A stretch of 64,000 nt of DNA from positions 3,782,001 to 3,846,000 of the forward strand of contig OZ244571.1 in the NCBI GenBank assembly GCA_965217825.1. Direction: 5' to 3'. The notes below the pieces were generated by a model. It was given only the letters and a program-made list of their open reading frames with translations, did no database searches and had not been told where the DNA came from. The first letter of the stretch is position 1. Every line of letters begins with the position of its first letter. A program made the translations under genes and the position numbers. Positions 25,354-32,901 of this stretch are shown here, one piece after another. Source of the DNA: VXNE01 sp965217825. GTDB taxonomy: Bacteria; Pseudomonadota; Gammaproteobacteria; Pseudomonadales; Azotimanducaceae.

Positions 25354-27531
25354 CTATCGCTCGTCGGGCGTCTCGTCGATGTACCAGGTCGCCGGATGGT
25401 ACGGCGTCGTCCAGCGGTTATCGGCACCCCAGATGCCGTTCGGCACCACGTTCCTGAGCCGCCTCGAAACCACCACGGGATGCGGCGCGTTGCCCACCGT
25501 GCCGATGGCCCAGAGGTTGTCCGCATGGGCACGAAGCAGCGTCTTGGCGGCTTTGGTGCGATGCGCTTCGTCGGTGGCGGTGAGGAGCTGGCCTCCCCAG
25601 TATTGAAGGTTGCGGACAAGCTCCGGCGGCTCTTCTCCGAGTTCCCCATCGGTCTGGTGATACCGTCCCCAATGGTTCCACATCGTCATGTCCGCGCCGG
25701 CGCGGTGCGGATAGAACCAGTCCGGCCAATGGGGGAACAGGATGTCCGTTACCTTGTCCGCGTGCCACGCCGTCATCTGCATCTTGTTGGACATGGCCCG
25801 TTCCGCCTGCAGGCGTCTCTCGATGTTCTTGAGGCGCAGGTCGATGCCAACTTCGTGCCAGTAGTCCCGAACCAGCTCCAGGCTGATTCCCTTGGGCGTC
25901 TCGAAGTCGATGAACTCGAGCGTAATGATCAGCTTGGATCCGTCCGGGTACTCCCGCAAGCCGTCGCCATCGACGTCGAAAAGGCCGAGTTCGTCCAGCA
26001 GTGCGCGGGAGTAGTCGGGGTCGTAGCGGATATGGGCCTCGGCGAAACGCTTCTCGTACCAGCGGCTCGACCAGTGCGCGGTCACCTGGCTCGGCGTGCC
26101 CCGGCCGAAGTAGATGACCTCGTTCATCTGGTCGCGGTCGATGGCGTGCGAAAGTGCGCGGATGAAGCGCCGCTCTCCCTTGCCCCACACCAGTTCCCGG
26201 TACTTGGGATCGTCGTAGTTGTAGTTCGGCTGGATGGCCACGTCCACGACGTGCAGGCGGCGCCAGATGTGCACCCTGTTGACGCCTTTCGCCTCGCCCA
26301 GTTTGAGCAGCGGTATGTTCTGGGTCTCGAGTGTGAAGGACGTGAAGTCGAGCTGACCGGTGGCGGCCTGGAACGTGATCATCTGGGAGTTCTCGAGCAG
26401 GATGATCACGTCCACCGCGTCGACGTACGGCAACTGGTTGCCGGCGGGGTCTATCTTGAAGTAGTAGGGGTTTCGCTCCACTCGCATCTTGGTGGGCGTG
26501 CGCTCCACCACCTTGAAGGCGCGCAGCGTGGGCACCTTCGGGGCATCCTCGTTGCCCCAACTCCGCAACTGGTTGAACATGGCCATCCAGGTGACGTGAC
26601 CCTTCTCCTTCACCAGCGCGTCGAGTTCGTCCCTGTCCCGGTACGCCGGGTGATAGTCCTTCAGGAAATGCATGGGATCGACGAAGTGGCTGCCGAAGAA
26701 AGCGAAATAGTTGGCGAACGTCGGGTTCGGCTTCGGGAACACGTACTGGAACGTCAGGTCGTCGATGGTGACGAATTTCGCGCCGCGCACGGCCACGTTC
26801 GTCAACGGCTGCAATTCCGGGTCCAGCCAGTCGTGGTTGAACCGGAACATGAAGTCGTCGGAGGTGAGGGGCGCGCCGTCGGACCACTTGATCCCCGGCC
26901 GCAGGCGGATCGTAGTGACACGTCCGTCTTCGCTTACGCTCCAGGACTCCGCCAGGTTGGGCAGGACGTTTCGCAGGTCCGCGGAAATCGTGAGCGCGTG
27001 CTCCCAGGCGAAGAAACGCCACTGGTCCCAGATCGTGATCCTCGCCTTGCCGCCGTACTTGCCGATGCGCTCATAGGGATGGCTGACGACGGGATCGTCC
27101 GGCAGGCGTTCTTTCACAGGAGGAAGGTCACGACCGTTGAGCAAGGGGCTCTGGGAGAACTGCGTGATGCCGAGTTCGCTCGCGGTCTTCGGCGGAGCGA
27201 ACCACTCCGGCGGCATATTGCTTGCGAGGGGTTCCCCCTCGCGCACTCTCTCTTGCGAGGGACACCCTCGCGCACCCGGGGCTGAAGACTCCTCTCTTGC
27301 GAGGGGTGCCCCCTCGCGCTCCCCGGCTGAAGGCTCTGGCGCGATGTCTTCTTCGGCGACGCAGACCACTGCGCCCATCGCGGCACAAGCCGACACGAAG
27401 GTCAATTTCTTAAGAGTGCCCCCTCGCGTTGCTTTTCTTTGCGAGGGATACCCCCGCGCTCCCCGGCTGAAGGCTCCTCTCTTGCGAGGGGTGCCCCCTC
27501 GCGCTCCCCGGCTGAAGGCTCTCTTCTTCAT
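25354..27531 (-). CDS. ABC substrate-binding protein, family 5 (SBP4), repeats on both sides of the signal helix
   Basis: 725 residues from the ATG at 27531. The protein starts MKK, then has about 35 residues made by R1 read in a different frame (RAFSRGARGGTPRKR, GAFSRGARGYPSQRK), then resumes with LKKLTFVSACAAMGAVVCVA, the hydrophobic signal core. A second R1 array in the usual frame (EPSAGEREGAPLARE and variants) follows before MPPEWFAPPKTASELG. The lengthened basic N-region may still work as a signal peptide, or translation may start at an internal codon near the LKKLTF part, though no ATG is present there. The mature SBP_bac_5 domain is intact. Confidence 0.88.
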   Translation of the reverse strand: MKKRAFSRGARGGTPRKRGAFSRGARGYPSQRKATRGGTLKKLTFVSACAAMGAVVCVAEEDIAPEPSAGEREGAPLAREESSAPGARGCPSQERVREGEPLASNMPPEWFAPPKTASELGITQFSQSPLLNGRDLPPVKERLPDDPVVSHPYERIGKYGGKARITIWDQWRFFAWEHALTISADLRNVLPNLAESWSVSEDGRVTTIRLRPGIKWSDGAPLTSDDFMFRFNHDWLDPELQPLTNVAVRGAKFVTIDDLTFQYVFPKPNPTFANYFAFFGSHFVDPMHFLKDYHPAYRDRDELDALVKEKGHVTWMAMFNQLRSWGNEDAPKVPTLRAFKVVERTPTKMRVERNPYYFKIDPAGNQLPYVDAVDVIILLENSQMITFQAATGQLDFTSFTLETQNIPLLKLGEAKGVNRVHIWRRLHVVDVAIQPNYNYDDPKYRELVWGKGERRFIRALSHAIDRDQMNEVIYFGRGTPSQVTAHWSSRWYEKRFAEAHIRYDPDYSRALLDELGLFDVDGDGLREYPDGSKLIITLEFIDFETPKGISLELVRDYWHEVGIDLRLKNIERRLQAERAMSNKMQMTAWHADKVTDILFPHWPDWFYPHRAGADMTMWNHWGRYHQTDGELGEEPPELVRNLQYWGGQLLTATDEAHRTKAAKTLLRAHADNLWAIGTVGNAPHPVVVSRRLRNVVPNGIWGADNRWTTPYHPATWYIDETPDER
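27220..27338 (-). repeat. R1 repeat array in SBP4, between signal peptide and mature domain
   Basis: Three units: GCGAGGGGTTCCCCCTCGC, a GCGAGGGACACCCTCGC form and GCGAGGGGTGCCCCCTCGC, in the EPSAGEREG frame. Confidence 0.93.
27409..27528 (-). repeat. R1 repeat array inside the signal-peptide start of SBP4
   Basis: About two and a half units read in another frame (RAFSRGARGGTPRKR). The array separates the initial MKK from LKKLTF, so it was inserted into a normal MKKLTF-type start. Confidence 0.93.
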
Positions 27532-27576
27532 CGGGCCATGATGGCGGCTGCGCGGCGACAGCGTCAACAAACGCCT

Positions 27577-27690
27577 CTTCCACGGAACAAGCGCCTCCGG
27601 GGAGCGTCAGCGACCGGGGGCGGTTGTTGCATGGGCGACGAGCGGGGACGGGCCACAGGCGGAGCCGAAGGCGACGGCTGTGGGGCCTGC
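27577..27690 (+). repeat. R2 repeat, intergenic copy
   Basis: Blocks TTCCACGGAACAAGCGCCTC, CGACCGGGGGCGGTTGTTGC, GCGACGAGCGGGGACGGGCC and GACGGCTGTGGGGCCTGC. It lies between the SBP4 leader and the promoter region of the coiled-coil gene and is not coding with confidence. Confidence 0.85.
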
Positions 27691-27855
27691 CGATGGCGAG
27701 ATCGTGCCTCCGCTGTCGTGATACGAGACATGAACCGTGCACGTCGCATGCGGCTTTCAGCACTGTCGCACGCCGGCGCGGGCCGATGTCGTACAACGTA
27801 CCGAAAGGCGAAACGGCATGATCTCGCTGGTACACTGCTCGGGAGAAACGGGACG

Positions 27856-28362
27856 ATGAATGCGACCGTGATCGACACGCTGAGATTCGCAGACCGCCTG
27901 AAAGGGGCAGGTTTCGACGCGACGCACGCCGAGGGCATGGCGCGTGCTCTCGGCGACGAACTGTCCGAGCAGATGCTCACCAAACGTGATCTCGACGACG
28001 CACTCCAACCGATCTATGCCAGGTTGGACGCCATGGATGCCAAAATCGATTCCGTATGTCGGGAACTCTCCGGCAAGTTCAACCTCCTTGTCGGGGTGAT
28101 GGCACTGGGTTTCACGCTCCTCGTCGGCCTCGGCGGATACAACGCTGTTTCCCCCCGATTCGTCGAGACGAACAAGCAAGCACCAGAAGTGCGGCAGGAG
28201 GTGGGGGCACTGCCCGTCACGCCCCCCTCGCTACTCGCATGGAACAAACGTCTCCGGGGAGCGCCAGTTACCGGGGGCGGTTGGACCATGGGCGACGAGC
28301 GGGGACGGGCCACGGGCGAAGCCGAAGGCGCCGGCTGTGGGGCACTGCTCGCCGTGGTCTGA
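27856..28362 (+). CDS. Coiled-coil membrane protein (DUF1640-like) with a repeat-derived C-terminus
   Basis: 168 residues from the ATG at 27856. Residues 1-60 (NATVIDTLRFADRLKGAGF, THAEGMARALGDELSEQ, LTKRDLDDAL) match the small coiled-coil DUF1640-type proteins common in proteobacteria. One hydrophobic helix (NLLVGVMALGFTLLVGLGGY) follows near residue 85, and in this family it normally ends the protein. Here about 40 residues are added by an in-frame R2 repeat (WNKRLRGAPVTGGGW, GDERGRATGEAEGAGCGAL) before the stop. The gene is the only rightward gene inside the leftward SBP array and divides it into SBP7-5 and SBP4-1. Function unknown. Confidence 0.8.
   Translation: MNATVIDTLRFADRLKGAGFDATHAEGMARALGDELSEQMLTKRDLDDALQPIYARLDAMDAKIDSVCRELSGKFNLLVGVMALGFTLLVGLGGYNAVSPRFVETNKQAPEVRQEVGALPVTPPSLLAWNKRLRGAPVTGGGWTMGDERGRATGEAEGAGCGALLAVV
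28238..28349 (+). repeat. R2 repeat inside the coiled-coil gene
   Basis: A complete R2 unit of about 110 bp, coding in frame for the last part of the protein and ending at the TGTGGGGCACTGC block. Confidence 0.9.
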
Positions 28363-28432
28363 GCCAACCGCTCGTCGAGACTTGCCCACGGTGAGGGCCG
28401 AGTCGCCGAAAGGTGGTCAACCGTTCACCTAC

Positions 28433-28752
28433 CATGGAATAAACGCCTCCGGGGAACGCCAGCGACCTGGGGCGGTTGTTGCATGCGCGACGAGCGGGGA
28501 CGGACCGGAGCCCTCAGCCGGGGAGCGCGAGGGGGCACCCCTCCCATGGAACAAACGTCTCCGGGGGAGCGCCAGCGACCCGGGGCGGTTGTTCCATGGG
28601 CGACGAGCGGGGCCGGGCCACAGGCGAAGCCGAAGGCGGCGGCTGTGGGGGACTCGCAAGAAACGTTCGAAGCCGAAGGTGGCGGCTGTGGGGCACTTGC
28701 ATGGACGACGAGCGGGGACGGGCCAGGAGGCACCGGCTGTGGGGCACTGCTA
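28433..28752 (+). repeat. R2 repeat cluster with a truncated R1
   Basis: Two near-full R2 units and two partial ones stand head to tail: 28433-28545, 28546-28655, about 28657-28700 and about 28701-28750. In the first, the second half of R2 is replaced by an R1 that lacks its distal arm (GAGCGCGAGGGGGCACCCCT), directly followed by the next R2. The cluster runs to the stop codon of SBP5. No gene is supported here. Confidence 0.88.
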
Positions 28753-30783
28753 TCACTTCTCGGGCGTTTCGTCGAAATACCACGTCGCTGGATGGTAGGC
28801 GAGCGTCCAGCGGTTGTCCCAGCCCCAGATGCCGGTCGGCGTCACGTTCTTCAGGCGCGTGGAGACGACCACCGGATGCGGTGCCTGTCCCACCGTGCCT
28901 ATGGTCCAGAGGTTCTCCGCCGCCGCCGCGAGCAGCGTCTTGGCAGCCTTCGTGCGATGCGCCTCCGTGGTCGCGGTGCGCAGTTTGTCACCCCAGTTCT
29001 GGAGGTTGCGAATGAGTTCGGGCGGCTCCTCGCCGAGCTCCCCGTCGGTCTGGTAGTACCGCGCCCAGTGGTTCCACATGGCGATGTCCCAGCCGGAGCG
29101 GTGCGGATAGAACCAGTCCGGCACCAGGGGAAACAGGATGTCGATCACCTTGTCCGCGTGCCACAGCGTCATCTGCATCCTGTTGGCCTGGGCGCGTTCG
29201 GCCTGCAGGCGTCTCTCCACCGATTTCAGCCGCACGTCGATACCTATTTCCCGCCAATAGTTGGACACGAGTTCCATGGTGATGCCTTTGGGGGTCTCGA
29301 AATCGAGATACTCGAGCGTGATGGTGAGCTTCGATTCGTCCGGGTATTCGCGCAGACCGTCGCCGTCCACGTCGCGCAGGCCGAGTTCGTCCAGCAAGGC
29401 GCGCGCGTAATCCGGGTCGTATTGGATGTGGGCCTCGGCGAACCGTCGCTCGTACCAGCGGCTCGAGGGGTGAGCCGTCACCTGGCTGGGCGTGCCCTGG
29501 CCGAAGTAGATGACCTCGTTAAGCTGATCGCGGTCGATCGCGTGCGAGAGGGCGCGGACGAAACGCCGCTCTCCGCTGCCCCACAACAACGCCCGATATT
29601 TCGGGTCGGGGTAGTTGTAGTTCGGCTGTATCGCCACGTCGCTGACGTGCACGCGCCGCCAGATGTGCACCTTGTTGACACCTTTCACTTCGCCGAGCTT
29701 GAGCAGGGGGATGTCCTGGGTCTTGAGCGCGTAGGCGGCGAAATCGAGCTGGCCGGTAGCGGCCTGGAAGGCGATCATCTGCGAGTTCTCCAGCAGGATG
29801 ATCGCGTCGACCGCGTCTATGTACGGCAACTGGTTGCCGGCGGGGTCGATCTTGAAATAGTAGGGGTTTCGCTCGAGGCGCATCTTGGTGGGCGTGCGTT
29901 CAACGACCCTGTATGCACGCAGGGTGGGCACCTTCGATGCCTCCTCGTTGCCCCAGCCCATCAAGGTCTGGTATAGGGCCATCCAGGTGATGAAACCCTT
30001 TTTCTTCGCCAGCGCATCCAACTCGTCCCTGTCCCGGTACGCCGGGTGGTACTGCCTGAAGAAGTGCATCGGATCAGCAAATTGAGTGCCGTAGTGGGCA
30101 AAGAAGTTGGCGAACATCGGGTTCGGTTCCGGGAACACGTACTGGAACGTGAGGTCGTCGAGCTTGACGAACTTCGAGCCCCTCACGAGCCGGCGCGTCA
30201 CCGGGTTCATTTCCCGGTTCAGCCACCAGTGGTTCATCCGGAACATGAAGTCGGAGGCGGTCAGCGGCGCGCCGTCCGACCACTTGATCCCCGGGCGCAG
30301 GCGAATCGTCGTGACCCGGCCGTCCTCGCTCAGGCTCCACGACTCCGCCAGGTTGGGCAGGACGTTGCGCATATCCGCCGAGATCGTGAGCGCGTGTTCA
30401 CCGTTGAAAAACTGCCACGAGTCCCACAGCGTGATGCGCGCCGTTCCGCCGTACTTGCCGATCGTCCTGTACGGCTGGATGACCACCGGATCGTCCGGCA
30501 GGCGTTCCTCCACCGGAGGAAGGTTCCGGCCGTCCAGCATCGGGCTCTGGGAGAATCGCGTGATGCCGAGTTCGCTCGCGGTCCTGGGCGGGGCGAACCA
30601 CTCGGGCGGCATGTTTCTTAAGAGGGGTTTCCCCTCGCGCTCCCCGGCTGAAGGCTCCTTTCTTGCGAGGGGTGCCCCCTCGCGCTCCCCGGCTGAAGGC
30701 TCTGGCGCTGGGTCCCCTTCGGCGACACAGACCGTCGCCAGCATCGCGAGGCAGACCCACACAAAGGCGAAACTCGACTTCAT
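28753..30783 (-). CDS. ABC substrate-binding protein, family 5 (SBP5)
   Basis: 676 residues from the ATG at 30783 (MKSSFAFVWVCLAMLATVCVA). Two R1 units (EPSAGEREGAPLARK, EPSAGEREGKPLLRN) precede MPPEWFAPPRTASELGITRFSQSP. The mature domain belongs to the branch with ITRF, IQPYRTIGKYGG, LSEDGRVTT and YFDETPEK, which it shares with SBP6 and SBP7. It is almost identical to SBP6; differences are concentrated in the last 150 codons (for example VIDILFPL against VTDILFPL, and NLQNWGDKLRT against DLQNWGDELRT). The stop lies at the edge of the R2 cluster. It likely serves the OppBC-type permeases encoded at 16649-18773. Confidence 0.93.
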   Translation of the reverse strand: MKSSFAFVWVCLAMLATVCVAEGDPAPEPSAGEREGAPLARKEPSAGEREGKPLLRNMPPEWFAPPRTASELGITRFSQSPMLDGRNLPPVEERLPDDPVVIQPYRTIGKYGGTARITLWDSWQFFNGEHALTISADMRNVLPNLAESWSLSEDGRVTTIRLRPGIKWSDGAPLTASDFMFRMNHWWLNREMNPVTRRLVRGSKFVKLDDLTFQYVFPEPNPMFANFFAHYGTQFADPMHFFRQYHPAYRDRDELDALAKKKGFITWMALYQTLMGWGNEEASKVPTLRAYRVVERTPTKMRLERNPYYFKIDPAGNQLPYIDAVDAIILLENSQMIAFQAATGQLDFAAYALKTQDIPLLKLGEVKGVNKVHIWRRVHVSDVAIQPNYNYPDPKYRALLWGSGERRFVRALSHAIDRDQLNEVIYFGQGTPSQVTAHPSSRWYERRFAEAHIQYDPDYARALLDELGLRDVDGDGLREYPDESKLTITLEYLDFETPKGITMELVSNYWREIGIDVRLKSVERRLQAERAQANRMQMTLWHADKVIDILFPLVPDWFYPHRSGWDIAMWNHWARYYQTDGELGEEPPELIRNLQNWGDKLRTATTEAHRTKAAKTLLAAAAENLWTIGTVGQAPHPVVVSTRLKNVTPTGIWGWDNRWTLAYHPATWYFDETPEK
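30611..30704 (-). repeat. R1 repeat array in SBP5 (two units)
   Basis: Two in-frame units, one with the stem GAGGGG-TTT-CCCCTC and one with the full GCGAGGGGTGCCCCCTCGC. Confidence 0.95.
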
Positions 30784-30825
30784 GGGGCCGGTGATGACTG
30801 CATTGCGACGCGTCAACACGGCCAG

Positions 30826-32859
30826 CTACTCCTTGCCCGGCGTTTCGTTGAAGTACCACGTCGCCGGATGGTAGGCGAGCGTCCAGCGGTTGTCCCAGCC
30901 CCAGATGCCGGTCGGCGTCACGTTCTTCAGGCGCGTGGAGACGACCACGGGATGCGGCGCCTGGCCCACCGTGCCGATGGTCCAGAGGTTCTCCGCCGCC
31001 GCCACGAGCAGCGTCCTGGCGGCCTTCGTGCGATGCGCCTCCGTGGTCGCGGTGCGCAGTTCGTCGCCCCAGTTCTGGAGGTCGCGAATGAGTTCGGGCG
31101 GCTCCTCGCCGAGCTCCCCGTCGGTCTGGTAGTACCGCGCCCAGTGGTTCCACATGGCGATGTCCCAGCCCGAGCGGTGGGGATAGAACCAGTCCGGCAC
31201 CAGGGGAAACAGGATGTCCGTCACCTTGTCCGCGTGCCACAGCGTCATCTGCATCCTGTTGGCCTGGGCGCGTTCGGCCTGCAGGCGTCTCTCCACCGAT
31301 TTCAGCCGCACGTCGATACCTATTTCCCGCCAATAGTTGGACACGAGTTCCATGGTGATGCCTTTGGGGGTCTCGAAATCGAGATACTCGAGCGTGATGG
31401 TGAGCTTCGATTCGTCCGGGTATTCGCGCAGACCGTCGCCGTCCACGTCGCGCAGGCCGAGTTCGTCCAGCAAGGCGCGCGCGTAATCCGGGTCGTATTG
31501 GATGTGGGCCTCGGCGAACCGTCGCTCGTACCAGCGGCTCGAGGGGTGAGCCGTCACCTGGCTGGGCGTGCCCTGGCCGAAGTAGATGACCTCGTTAAGC
31601 TGATCGCGGTCGATCGCGTGCGAGAGGGCGCGGACGAAACGCCGCTCTCCGCTGCCCCACAACAACGCCCGATATTTCGGGTCGGGGTAGTTGTAGTTCG
31701 GCTGTATCGCCACGTCGCTGACGTGCACGCGCCGCCAGATGTGCACCTTGTTGACACCTTTCACTTCGCCGAGCTTGAGCAGGGGGATGTCCTGGGTCTT
31801 GAGCGCGTAGGCGGCGAAATCGAGCTGGCCGGTAGCGGCCTGGAAGGCGATCATCTGCGAGTTCTCCAGCAGGATGATCGCGTCGACCGCGTCTATGTAC
31901 GGCAACTGGTTGCCGGCGGGGTCGATCTTGAAATAGTAGGGGTTTCGCTCGAGGCGCATCTTGGTGGGCGTGCGTTCAACGACCCTGTATGCACGCAGGG
32001 TGGGCACCTTCGATGCCTCCTCGTTGCCCCAGCCCATCAAGGTCTGGTATAGGGCCATCCAGGTGATGAAACCCTTTTTCTTCGCCAGCGCATCCAACTC
32101 GTCCCTGTCCCGGTACGCCGGGTGGTACTGCCTGAAGAAGTGCATCGGATCAGCAAATTGAGTGCCGTAGTGGGCAAAGAAGTTGGCGAACATCGGGTTC
32201 GGTTCCGGGAACACGTACTGGAACGTGAGGTCGTCGAGCTTGACGAACTTCGAGCCCCTCACGAGCCGGCGCGTCACCGGGTTCATTTCCCGGTTCAGCC
32301 ACCAGTGGTTCATCCGGAACATGAAGTCGGAGGCGGTCAGCGGCGCGCCGTCCGACCACTTGATCCCCGGGCGCAGGCGAATCGTCGTGACCCGGCCGTC
32401 CTCGCTCAGGCTCCACGACTCCGCCAGGTTGGGCAGGACGTTGCGCATATCCGCCGAGATCGTGAGCGCGTGTTCACCGTTGAAAAACTGCCACGAGTCC
32501 CACAGCGTGATGCGCGCCGTTCCGCCGTACTTGCCGATCGTCCTGTACGGCTGGATGACCACCGGATCGTCCGGCAGGCGTTCCTCCACCGGAGGAAGGT
32601 TCCGGCCGTCCAGCATCGGGCTCTGGGAGAATCGCGTGATGCCGAGTTCGCTCGCGGTCCTGGGCGGGGCGAACCACTCGGGCGGCATGTTTCTTAAGAG
32701 GGGTTTCCCCTCGCGCTCCCCGGCTGAAGGCTCCTTTCTTGCGAGGGGTGCCCCCTCGCGCTCCCCGGCTGAAGGCTCTGGCGCTGGGTCCCCTTCGGCG
32801 ACACAGACCGTCGCCAGCATCGCGAGGCAGACCCACACAAAGGCGAAACTCGACTTCAT
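30826..32859 (-). CDS. ABC substrate-binding protein, family 5 (SBP6)
   Basis: 677 residues from the ATG at 32859. The signal peptide and the two R1 units are the same as in SBP5. The C-terminal end (RDLQNWGDELRT, ARTLLVAAAENLWTIG, YFNETPGKE) equals SBP7 instead, so SBP6 is a mosaic of the two neighbours. It ends 42 bp before the start of SBP5. The SBP_bac_5 landmarks are complete (AESWSLSEDGRVTTIRLRPG, ALSHAIDRDQLNEVIYFGQG). Confidence 0.93.
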   Translation of the reverse strand: MKSSFAFVWVCLAMLATVCVAEGDPAPEPSAGEREGAPLARKEPSAGEREGKPLLRNMPPEWFAPPRTASELGITRFSQSPMLDGRNLPPVEERLPDDPVVIQPYRTIGKYGGTARITLWDSWQFFNGEHALTISADMRNVLPNLAESWSLSEDGRVTTIRLRPGIKWSDGAPLTASDFMFRMNHWWLNREMNPVTRRLVRGSKFVKLDDLTFQYVFPEPNPMFANFFAHYGTQFADPMHFFRQYHPAYRDRDELDALAKKKGFITWMALYQTLMGWGNEEASKVPTLRAYRVVERTPTKMRLERNPYYFKIDPAGNQLPYIDAVDAIILLENSQMIAFQAATGQLDFAAYALKTQDIPLLKLGEVKGVNKVHIWRRVHVSDVAIQPNYNYPDPKYRALLWGSGERRFVRALSHAIDRDQLNEVIYFGQGTPSQVTAHPSSRWYERRFAEAHIQYDPDYARALLDELGLRDVDGDGLREYPDESKLTITLEYLDFETPKGITMELVSNYWREIGIDVRLKSVERRLQAERAQANRMQMTLWHADKVTDILFPLVPDWFYPHRSGWDIAMWNHWARYYQTDGELGEEPPELIRDLQNWGDELRTATTEAHRTKAARTLLVAAAENLWTIGTVGQAPHPVVVSTRLKNVTPTGIWGWDNRWTLAYHPATWYFNETPGKE
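32687..32780 (-). repeat. R1 repeat array in SBP6 (two units)
   Basis: Same two units as in SBP5, at the matching position 2076 bp away. Confidence 0.95.
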
Positions 32860-32901
32860 GGGGCCGGTGATGACTGCATTGCGACGCGTCAACACGGCCA
32901 G

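Larger units (their letters stand above)
28753..32901 (-). repeat. Tandem duplication of an entire SBP gene, 2076-bp period
   Basis: SBP5 and SBP6 and their 42-bp spacers repeat with a period of 2076 bp. From about 29145 to 31113 I see no difference from the sequence 2076 bp further right; outside it there are scattered changes. The 3' end of SBP7 (from 32902 to about 33189) is also the same as that of SBP6. Such identity points to recent unequal crossing-over or gene conversion, if it is not an assembly artefact. Confidence 0.9.

Noticed and set aside
20616..27285. Very long plus-strand open frames (up to 800 codons) opposite the SBP genes
   Set aside because: They are shadows of the GC-rich minus-strand genes: translations are rich in Arg, Val, His and Gln with no recognisable domain, and the minus-strand frames have full family motifs.
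28433..28752. CRISPR array
   Set aside because: Repeats are about 110 bp, adjoin each other, and have no spacers of uniform length; they are R2 units.
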